From contig OX365949.1 in NCBI GenBank assembly GCA_947247005.1, positions 8,318,001-8,382,000 on the forward strand: a stretch of 64,000 bases of DNA, in the 5' to 3' direction. The number at the start of each line of letters is the position of its first letter. Position 1 is the first letter of the stretch. The stretch is from Spisula solida (Eukaryota > Mollusca > Bivalvia > Venerida > Mactridae). The notes below the pieces were generated by a model that made no database searches, was not told the DNA's origin, and saw nothing but the letters and a program-made list of their open reading frames with translations. Position numbers and translations under genes: made by a program. This document shows positions 12,096 to 24,000 of the stretch, one piece after another.

Positions 12096-15000
12096 ATGGC
12101 AGCTTCCATGCTGCAAAACTCTAAAACTATTTATCGTCGACTTTCAAAGGTTGACAATGGATGTTTCTTGCAATTCATTAGAAATACATATAAGTACAGA
12201 CACAGGGGATTACCACCAGAGTTATCAAAAACATGGAAGCAGAAAAAAGCTGGTGAGTTCCTGGTTTGTCCTTGGGCTCAGCCTCCAGGCCTCAACTGGC
12301 CAACTTGACTCAGCCAGTTGATACTCAATTCAAGAGCCTGTTGCCTAACCGAGCTTTACCAAGCGCTTTCTTGAAGCGCTTTACTTATTCTATGCAACGA
12401 CACGCTACTAGTGAGCAATGCTCGCCATATTGTTTCTTTGCTAGACAGATAAGCTGTCTGCAAGCGGCTGCTTTAAATTCTGACGGTCCAGCCACTACAG
12501 CTTATACGGGCATCTCTGTATAGATTGCGTCGAAATGGTTTGACTATTTCTTTGCTAGATAAGCGTTTCCTCATTTGATAGACTATACAACGATATCAAA
12601 CAGGACATCAGTGAAATCTATAATTAATATATGTGAGAAAAACACTCAATAACACCGGAAGGAAGAACATGTAAATTTGTATGCTAAGGAAGACTGAAGC
12701 AGACGACAAGTCGTAAGGACCCGAACACTTCTGCAATCTCCAAAGGCTCCAATAAAGGCTTATGCAACAGACTGCTGCTTTGTTGCGCAACGATCTGCAA
12801 GTGCTCATCGGTTATATAAATGTTTTGCTTCGTATGCTATGTAGTGCATTTTTGGAACAAGCTATTTCCTTGCATAGTGCTACCGAGCTTTGGTTAGGCA
12901 AAGGACTCCCAAGTGTCTGTTACCAGAACAAAGCGCTACAGTAGTAACAGGGTGCTCAATGATTATAGCACTTTGTTACAAAGGGCATATAAAGCGAGGT
13001 GCTACACCTTTTGCAGGATTGGGCTTAAAAAGCTTCATCTACATAGATCTACATTTATACTGCTTTCTCGTGGAGTCTATCCCCTAAGAGATGAAAACCT
13101 TGCATGCACTATTTGAAATGTTTGCTCTCAGTGATTTTCTTTCCTTCTTTGTTTGCTACCGGTAAACGGTACCTTCCCAATTTGAAAAAGGCTATAATTT
13201 TCCCAAATATGAAGGGAGAAATTCCCAATGAACATTTAAAAAAAAAATTCAAAATCGGACATAAAATGACAAAGTTATGAGCAATTTTGACAAGAGGTCA
13301 AGCATAAAGTTTACAGAAATCGGTAAACAGTCACATGTAATGTCTTTTTTTGCTTTATTTGGCCTTTCTACTTCATGAAAATTCCCAATTTCAAGTTGTC
13401 ACGTCGCGAAAATTCCCAATCTGAACGGACCCGGACCCTTTCCCAAAGAACCGAAAAAAATCACTGGCTCTTTAACAATTTTTAGCTCACCTGTCACAAA
13501 GTGACAGAGTGAGCTTTTGTGATCACTCTTCGTCCATCAACAATTTGCTTGTGTAGACACTAGAGGTCACAATTTTGGCCTAATCATTATGAAACTTGGA
13601 CACAATGATCATCTCAACAAAAAATCTAGGTAAAAAAACTAGGTCACAAGGTCAAATCATAGAAAAACCTTGTGTAGTCACTAGAGGTCACAATTTTGAC
13701 CTAATCTTTATGAAACTTGGTCCCAATGATTATCTCAACAAATTCTAGGTCAAGTTCGGTATTGGGTCATCCGGGGTCAAAAACTAGGTCACAAGGTTAA
13801 ATCATAGAAAAACCTTTTGTAGTCACTAGAGGTCACAGTTTTGACCTAATCTTTATGAAACTAGGTCACAATGATCACCTCAACAAAAAATCTAGGTAAA
13901 AAAACTAGGTCACAAGGTCAAATCATAGAAAAACCTTGTGTAGTCACTAGAGGTCACAATTTTGACCTAATCTTTATGAAACTTGGTCCCAATGATTATC
14001 TCAACAAATTCTAGGTCAAGTTCGGTATTGGGTCATCCGTGTCAAAAACTAGGTCACAAGGTCAAATCATAGAAAAACCTTGTATAGTCACTAGAGGTCA
14101 CAATTTTAGCCTAATCCTTACGAAACTTGGTCAGAGTGATCATTTTAACAAAATCTAGGTCAAGTGCGATATTGCGTCATATGGGGCCAAGAACTAGGTC
14201 AAATCACAGGTCTTGCATGTACTGCTACAACAGGTGAGCGACCTAGGGCCCTTTGGGCCCTCTTGTTTATTTACTGACTGAGAAATTACTGAGCTATGGT
14301 AAAATGAAACATTTTTGCCATAACAATTCTTTTATCTTAAAATATTCAGTGTAAAGCAAAAGTACCAGTCAAGAGCCTCTGTCATTTGGAAACTTTCTCA
14401 TCGACCCTATCCCTCTGATTGGTCAGTCTATAATAAACCCAAAGACTTGATATTTTTTATAAACACAGGTGTAACATAAAGTTTGTTCATTCTAGATCTA
14501 TGCTATTCACTGACTTTAATAAATGTGGAGGAGTATGTTGACAAAAACCCATGGTAACAAGCTTGGGTGTTGCTCTCACCAAAAACGATATACTTTGATG
14601 ATGTTTCTTCTGCCAATGTTATGCCCTTCAGGATGTAGTTTGTACGGATTGGATTTTTCCCCTTGTTTACTCGCAAAACACTGCATTTCTGTGGATGAAA
14701 ATCCATTCCCCACAGTTTCTCCCTTCTGGCTAGGGAGTCTAAGTCTACCTGGAGCACCTGCTGGTCTAGCTTGGATTTGATCTGGCTGTACAGAATGCAG
14801 TCGTCCGCATAGCGACGGATATTGGAGAGTGTTCCCTCGGGCAGGTCATTGATAAAGATGAAGAACAAAAGCGGTCCCATAACTAAGCCTGGAGGTACTC
14901 CACTCACAACTGGGACTTCTTCATATGTCTGGCCTTCGACTAGGACTCTGTGAATGATCATGTAGAAACGAGGTAATCCACTGAAGAGTCTGACCTCGAA

Positions 15001-18000
15001 TACCTTCATCAGTTGATGGGTATTTTGTTGCCGGATCATGCTTAAATCGATGAATAGCGAGGGTAAATTTCATCCCGATGACCTAGAATGAGTTGGTTGT
15101 GAATTGTGAAAGTGCACAAAAGCATCGCTAGTGATCAAACCTTTGTATACTGTTTCTCAGTGTTTAGCAAGGCGACAACTGCTTTTGTACCACTTTAGCT
15201 GCGAAAGTGACACTTGTAAAAGTACACAAATTCAACAATATCCTCTATGTAGAAAATAATGTGAACATTTATAGAAACAAAAGATAAACATTCATATGCT
15301 TGATTAAAATAGTAACAATGCATGTCTCAAGGAAGTGAACATATTACTCATCCATGTAGGCTATTATGCTGTGTCTTGTTGTCTCAGACACTGACTTGAA
15401 CAGGTTCTTTTTGAGAACTGCATGATATTTTGCTATATATCGTAATCATATGCTATTGAATATTTTTCTTGATTTTAGAGATAGAAATGATCCGACCTGA
15501 AGAAGACATGGCAGTAAATATTGGTTTGCCTAAAAAAAGTGAAATGAAACTGAATAGAAAATTACTGAGAAAGATCAAAAGTGGACAAGATGAAGTCGAG
15601 ATGGAAAGAAAATCAAGATTGAGAGAATGTAAGTACATGTACAATGAACTGCCAGTGCCCTGACTACACTCAGGTAGGGGAATTTCGTGTCTTTTTAAAG
15701 AAAATGGGGAATTTTGTCTTTTATAAATATCAATACTACGTCGCTGTAAGGGGTTCGACATTAATGGAAGATACTATTATAAGAGTACCGTAATACATAT
15801 TTACAGTACAAAAAGCCAATTTCAAGCTTTAAGAACAGCTAAAACAACTGTGAACAGCATTTACAATTGTATCTAGGCTCTTCATTGACTTAAAAAAAAT
15901 TGTGAAAGGAGGGCCCTGACTGCCTTAGGACCGGCAAAATATTTAAAGCCATAGATCTACCTGTGTTGAGACATGTACTGTATAACTATACTAGTACTGT
16001 ACACAATGACTATATCGGGACAGAAGAACCTGCCAGGTTGCCAGGGTTTCCGAAGCAATGCTTTACATACAATGTATATTAAATAAATAATCATATTGAC
16101 CTCCTGTATTGATTTAGATTATGCAGTGCCGTCTTACACCATTTATTTTTTTGAAATGTATTCCTAAACCACTTCTCCACAAGGCTGTTTAGCTTATGTC
16201 AGAGCCTGCAGTCGCACAAATAATTTACTGTTGGTAGTAAACAAAAAGAATAAAAATATTTGGATAGGGGATGAAAGGATGCAAGGAATCGAAAAAAAAT
16301 AGCAACAAAAAACTGCATCCATAACTCTACAGCTGCATATAAATTATAAACAAACCATATAGGGTACTAAATAGCGCTAAAGGAATAAGTTACAAATGTA
16401 GAAGACAAATAGTGAATGTGAAGACAAAAACCTAGCTCCAATAGAATTGGCCTTGGTCATACTGAGAATTTATGACATTTTGTTGATATTTTAAGATCGA
16501 AAAACTCCACTATAATCAGCATTGGAGCTAAAAACCAAACTTAGCATATGTATATGTAGCACCATATTCAGCATCATTCATGTATTCATTTCTGCCAAAT
16601 TATGCTTGGCTGACATGAAAATTGGGCATTTCCATGTCTTGTTGATACTTACATGATTAGAGACCTAGAATTGTACCTTTCAGTGTGCATTACTTAAGTG
16701 ATGGGACATCAGTTGCAAATCATAATCGATCATCGGTTAGAATCGGATGGCATGCATTACCAATGCGATTTAACCAAACAATAATCATAATATATAATAA
16801 ACAGTGACTGTATACGGGGTATGCTTCTCAAGTGCTCATTTTGCGTGTATTATGTGTATTTTTACCTGAATGCTGGGCTGCATCTGTTATTTTGATTAGA
16901 AACAAAAGTTTTACTATCTGAGTTTGAAGATATTGTTCAAATTGGTAATAATAGACATTCAATTGGCTGAAACTTGATTAAAGAAATTTATCTTGTTTAA
17001 CATTTCGTAATTAATTATCCAATGATCGATTATGGATGAATGACATCTATCATTGAAATTGGCAGACACTTGAACACCACTAATTGATGTTATTCGATAA
17101 TCGGTACATCACTTAAGTGTGCATCATGCATTTGAGTTGGTCATATAAAAAAAAGGGAATATCCATAATTAAACTTCCAGCATGAATCTGTGTGTTTCAG
17201 TGGTAGTTCCTATAGATGCGGTGATAGAAGAGGGCTTTCAAGGTCGAGGTCAGGAGTCAATATATACCATAGCCAATCATTATGGTATATTTAGAGACTT
17301 GTTTGGAGAGGCATATTTCTATCCACAATTACAGCTAGAGGTTGGCTATGGAATCAATGAAGAACCAGATATGCTGAACTGTGTATATTATGGCAACTCT
17401 CTTACACCATCTGAGGTTAGTAGCATTCTTCATGCGAATACTGTAAAATCATTATTTTCGTAGGGGGGAGGGTAAATTTTTGATGATTTCGTGGTTGAAC
17501 TCTACCTGAATATCTTATCCCCATGAATAATCCACCTTCCAAATATTGAACAACGATTTTCCTCAATCAGTGTTTTGTAAAAACCACGAATTTGCGATAC
17601 CAAGAATTTACATTTTTACAATAAACCATGAAATTTAATGCTTTGAAAATAAATGATTTTACAGTAAAGTCTAAGATTTCCAGATTGTGGGCTTAATCCA
17701 AGATTGGGACATACCATTCCAAAGTCATTATTATTAAATATTGATACTGGTATACAGTCAACTCTCGTTATCTCGAACTCGCTTATATCGAATTTTCCGT
17801 TATGTCGAAGTTTTTTTCAAGTCCCGATTTTTCTCCTTCTTTGTCTATATGAAATCTCGAGACCCATATCTAAGTTTCGGCTCGAATTCGGCTAGAATTT
17901 TTCGTTATGTCGAATTATTTTTTAGTCCCGATTAACCAATTTGCACTTTAAATCTATTGTTCATCTCAAAGTCGGGTCGAAGTCTGATCGTTTTCGACTA

Positions 18001-21000
18001 GCGTCGAATGTTTTTCACACTTCGCCAGTCTGAAATCTTCGATTTACCTGTAATTTTCGCGCCTTCTATTGTTGAACAAATATTTGTTTGCAATAATTTG
18101 CGCAAACATGTCATAAAGCTTCGGGTTACGTACTTACAACAATAAACATGTCATCTCGAACAATTGTTTGTAAAAATAGTAATTAAAATAAAATGCATTT
18201 TCTCGAGGAGGAATACTTCTACATAAATATCACAACAAGCAATTCTCACAAATATGTCGTTCTTACGACCGTAACAATATGGCGGCGTAAAATGACAGAA
18301 ACTGGAAAACTTGCAACTTCGATGCCGAAAATTCTATCTCAAATTTTCGTTATGTCGAAGTAATTTCCACGGTCCCGTGAAATTCGAGATAACGAGAGTT
18401 GACTGTATTTCATATGAACAAAGTTGTTACAGAACTACCAGTCTGCCTTTTGTTGGGGGTAATGCGACTTGATATTTTCGTGGGTATAAAAGTTTGAAGA
18501 TTTCGATAAAAATGCATTTTCGTTGGGTCATAAATTTGTGTATTACAAAAATGAAAAGAAAAACCCACATTCGATATTTGAGAGGTTGATCAATCGTGTG
18601 GATTAAATTTCGTGGTCGAGTGCATCATCGAAATCAATGAAAATTCAACTCCCTCAAAAAATAATGATTTAACTGTAGGTCACTTGTATATAAAATAGTA
18701 AAATACCCTAGTATTATGCGACAGAATGCACTCAAGTGTAGACACTGTCATTTGATACTGTGTATATAGTGAACATATTTATAAGGTGTACAATAGATTG
18801 AGTATCGCATTACAAACACATGTTGGTAGGTGTGTAACGTTCTTGTATTGATTACCAGTATTATTATTTTACATTCAACAGCACAAAGTACTTCAGTTTG
18901 AAAGTAGGTTCACTTCTGTAGAAAAGCCTGTGTATAAGATTTATTAATGCGTTAGGCATGTAGACATGCACTTGTCAAATGTTTTGTGTTGCACATTCAT
19001 GTATCAATTACCAAATTAGACCTAAAATAAAAAGTATTGTTTGTTTCCCCTTCCCGACCCTGGTCAATTAGGGTTGGGTAGCGTAGGTAGGTAAAATATT
19101 GTTTTACTGTCGTACCAAACTTTTTCTTATAATTTAAAAATAAAATTATTTTTTCCAGATGGCATAAATATACATTTTGGGTAGGGGACTTGCTCGGGTA
19201 GGTAGGGAAGGAGAAACAAACAATATTTTATGTTTGGCCTCATGAAATTTAATAGGAATGTTGATCAGCATTACATCATATGAAGTAGTTCACCTGTGAT
19301 TTTGTTTTTACTGGATAAGGAACCTAGATTCAGGAGAATTGACTGGTTCCTGGTTTTCAATTGGCATAACTATATTGTACAGGGGAACCAAACATGACAG
19401 TTAACTACCCTACCAACTGAGCAAGCTCAGAGCTGCAGAGATTTGTCATTCTTTAATGAAGTTCTTAGCAGCTAAAGTATGCACATATTGCAGATTTTGT
19501 AATAGCGGTATTTGTTTCTAGAATGATGGTCTTTAACACAGAACCAGGGTTTGTCACTACTGGTTTGCCCAATATAAATTTCTGATTTATGAAAGAGTCC
19601 TGATAAAGTATTAAATTTTGTCTATCTGGATGGATATATGTCACAATTTGTCCACACTATTTAGAATCTTAACCACTGGTTCAATTTTATTGGAACTTCA
19701 GATGGATGCTTGGTACCAATTAGCCCAGTTGATCATATTGTCAGGAATTTGAGGTCGGATGCTATTTGCCAGAGTTATGGCCCTTGTTGGAGACACATTT
19801 TTGTGTCAAAAACGTCCTTCTAGTTTCCATTGTTACATGTGATTCATCATGCTTGTATACCCAGTATAGCAATACCATAGACTTTCAGCTACAGGTCCAA
19901 GACGAAATTTGCTTCACTTTGAAAACAAAAATAGCCATATTAAGTATTTTATTTCTATATTTAATCTGCTGAAAAAGATCTTATATTTCATGGAAAGCAA
20001 ATAATTTTCCCCTTATCATGGAGTATATTTCATAGAAATCGATTAAGAAATACAATACTATGGCTATTTTTTCGAAGTTAAGCAAATTTTGTCTTGGACC
20101 TGTAGCCTTTAGTGATGTGTGAATCACATAGTATTGCTACACTGTTATATTCTCTTCTAACTTGTGTACATTGTAGACTCTAGAACAACCAGACGTCTTT
20201 TACCAGGGAGATCCTGACAAATTGTACACATTATGTATGGTAGCACCTGACAGTCATTTAGAAAATAATAATAAAGAATATTTACATTGGATGGTGTAAG
20301 TATGATCATCAACAGAAGATTACCTGTATTGATTTTAAGATCCGTAGGCCAAAGGTCAAGCCCACGTCAAGGTCACAGTGACCTTTACCATTTCTGACTA
20401 TTGGGCTGCCATAGGGGCACACGTTTTTTTAACATCTCTTGTTCTGTTATAACTGGTAAGGTCCAATATTGTCTTCCATTGTTTATCGCTAGAAAAAAGT
20501 CAGAAGCCTGTTACATAGCTAAGGCGCTCGGTGGCGCTACCGAACGCTTTTTGGTAGTGCTTTACTATGTCTATGCAACAAAACACTACCAGCGAGCTGT
20601 GTTTGCCAAAAGCATACCGTTTCTCAGCACTTTGCTAGGTGAGCGCTACCAAGCGCTTTCTTATGCAACAGATCGCTTTGGTAGCACTTTGTTGTGCTAT
20701 GGTCTGCTATCTGCGAGGGCTCGCTGGTAGCATTTAAATTTTTCGCTATGTAGTGCTTTTTGGAAGCAAGCGGTTTCCTAGGATAGTGCTATCGAGCGCT
20801 CGGTAGCGGTTTGGTTCTAAGGCAACAGGCTTCAGTACTGGTGAGTTCAGGTCATTCTAAGAGTTGCTGATTATTTCAAGTTGTGACTTTGATGCCCATC
20901 ATATCGCACTAGTCTTGTTCATTGATAATCTTTATTCTTTCATTTGAGTGTTTACTATCTATTGATATTACAATTGTTTCTATGTACACATTATATGTTT

Positions 21001-24000
21001 TACATATTATAGGGGAAATATACCTGGATCATCAGTGAGTCAAGGAGAAACGATCTGTGATTATCTGCCCCTGTTTCCTGTGAAAGGAACGGGTAACCAT
21101 AGATACATATTCATATTATACCAACAAGAGAAAAAGGTAGACTTCTCAAAGGAAAAGAAATCTCCAAAATGGTAAAGTTATACATATACCAGTACAACAA
21201 GCATGTTATAATAATTATGCTTTGATTTTTAAGTTATTCCCTTTGAATATTTTTAGTCTTTAATGTCTGCACTATTTCTCTGTAACCACCGGTCAGATTT
21301 TTATGAAACTTTACAAGACTTAGACTGTTACAAAGTCAAATAATTTATTGTGTATATCAGTGGCGTATAATATAGAGTATCTTGCATGAGTGCTTATTAC
21401 ATACACGTTTTATTAAATGAGTGGACAAAAATGATATGACATGAGGCTTTGCCATATTGTGGGGGAGACATATTGATTTTGTGCGATCGTCAGTCTAGAT
21501 GACACAATGTTGGTCACTCATTGTTCTCATTAACCACATTTCTTATTTCAATGAAAGTTCTTATGAATCCTTTGTGCTAAGCCTTGTAGTGCATATTGTC
21601 AGGAATTTTTGGTCTGATGATTTTTGTCGGAGTTATGGTCCTTTGTGGGAGACATATGTTTTTGTGTCAAAAACTCTTCTGGTTTGAATAAACATGGTTC
21701 AACTATACCTTGTAACTTATGCTGTAGACCTGACACTTGATCATTGTCAGAGTTATGGCCCCTTGTGGGAGACATGCTTTTGTGTCAAAACTCCTCTGGT
21801 GTGAATAAACATGTTTCTACTGTACCTTGTAACTCATGCTGTTGACCTGACACTTGATCATTGTAGTACATCATTGGCTGAGAGAACATTTGAAACGTTA
21901 GAGTTCTACAGGGAGAAACAAGATGTGTTAACACCTGTCAGTTTGTGTTTCTTTCAATCAGAATGGGATGAGGCCGTCAGGAATACTTTCCATAATGTAC
22001 TAGGTAAGATTGGTAGGGAACTATTATGTAATATTCCTGGATAGCCCAGTGGTAGAGCGTCGGCTTCGAATGTGGAATGATACCAGAAATATCCTTGCTA
22101 GACGCTCAGCATAAAAGGGAAACTGGCTTCTCTTCTCTCATACCCTCGTTGCGATGGATTACATCAGGAATGAGGTGTCAAGAGTGAGTAATATAAGTTC
22201 GAAAAACTTCTTTCGCAATCGACCTTAAATACATTAGTGTAAACTACTGACAGTAGGGTTGGTTGTTGGGACTCTTGAATCATATGTCACCCAGGGATAC
22301 ATAGCATCTTCCTGTAGAAAACTTTTCCCTGAGTGTAACAGCTGAACAAGAAAAGAAAGATTATTTGTATTTTACACAGTTTTGAAACATTATGAAAAGA
22401 GGTACAATTGTACTATAATCACTAAGAAAACATAGACTAGTCTTCAATTTGCAGGAAATATTTTTTAATATGAGTAAAAATATTTAAGTTTTTGACTAAG
22501 ATGATTTGTGAATACCAGACCAAGTCCAGGTTATTATCCAAATCTCCTCAGTTATCCTGCTATTGTGTCTGAGGTCTCAGGTCCAATCTAAGGCCACAAG
22601 ATACGAAAGTCATTAAAAAAATGATATTAAGCACATCTCCCTTGCTTGACACTCAGCCTAGTAAGTGCCAGGTAACTGCTAGTTCACCCGGTGTCAGGAT
22701 AATGTGACTGAGTAGTCTCCTCATGACTGAAGTACTGTTGACCAGTGGGACTTTAAGCAGTACTGAACACAAATGTATCATTATCTTGCTTTCATAATGT
22801 CAAAAAGGTCGTCATCACACTGTGACATTCGTATTTATAACTATAATTGTCAGTAATAATGTAAATAAAGCTGCTAACACATCTTATTCAAGAAAAAATG
22901 GTATAGCGACTTTTGATGGTCATCTTGTTAGTTAAATATACTCAGGAACATGGTTTATTTTTAGCTCACCTGAGCACGAATTGCTCAAGGTGAGCTATTG
23001 TGATCGCCCTATGTCCGGCTTCACCGTCCGTCGTCAACAATTGGACTGTTAACACTCTAGAGGTCACAGTTTTCACTTGATCTTTATGAAACTTGGTCAC
23101 AATGTTTGTCTCTATGAAATCTAGGCCAAGTTCGTAACTGGGTCATCTGGGGTCAACAACTAGGTCAAATCAAAGAAAAACCTTGTTAACACTCTAGAGG
23201 TCACATTTTTGACATCTTAATAAAACTTGGTCACAATTGGACTGTTAACACTCTAGAGGTCACAGTTTTCACTTGATCTTTATGAAACTTGGTCACAATG
23301 TTTGTCTCTATGAAATCTAGGCCAAGTTCGTAACTGGGTCATCTGGGGTCAACAACTAGGTCAAATCAAAGAAAAACCTTGTTAACACTCTAGAGGTCAC
23401 ATTTTTGACATCTTAATAAAACTTGGTCACAATGTGAACCTCTATGAAGTTCGCAACTAGGTCACCAGGGATCAAAAACTAGGTTGCAAGGTCACTTTGA
23501 AGAGAAACCTTGTTAACACTCTAGAGGTCACAGTTTTTATGTAATCTTAATGGAACTTGGTCACAATATGTGTCTCTATAAAATCTAGGCAAAGTTCGCA
23601 ACTGGGTCATCTGGGGTCATAAACTAGGTCACAATGTCACATCAAAGATAAACCTTTTAAACACTCAAGAGGTCACATTTTTTACCCATCTTTATAAAAC
23701 CTTGCCACAAAGTGTGTCTTTGTAAAATCTATATCAAATATTAAGGTCATATCATAACAAATACTGATTCTGCCTTAACTGCTTGTCTTCAGGTGAACGC
23801 TTTAGGGCCACATGGCCCTCTTGTTTCAATACATCAGACTTTACAGCTATTAGTACATGTAGAGCCTAATATTGAAATAGTCTGGTCTATATCACATGGC
23901 TACTCATATAGGATCTTGTGATCTTCTATTAGAAACAGAAGTATCTCTCAATGGCAACATGGGAGAAATGTAACGTCTCTGAAATATAATGTATAGTCAG

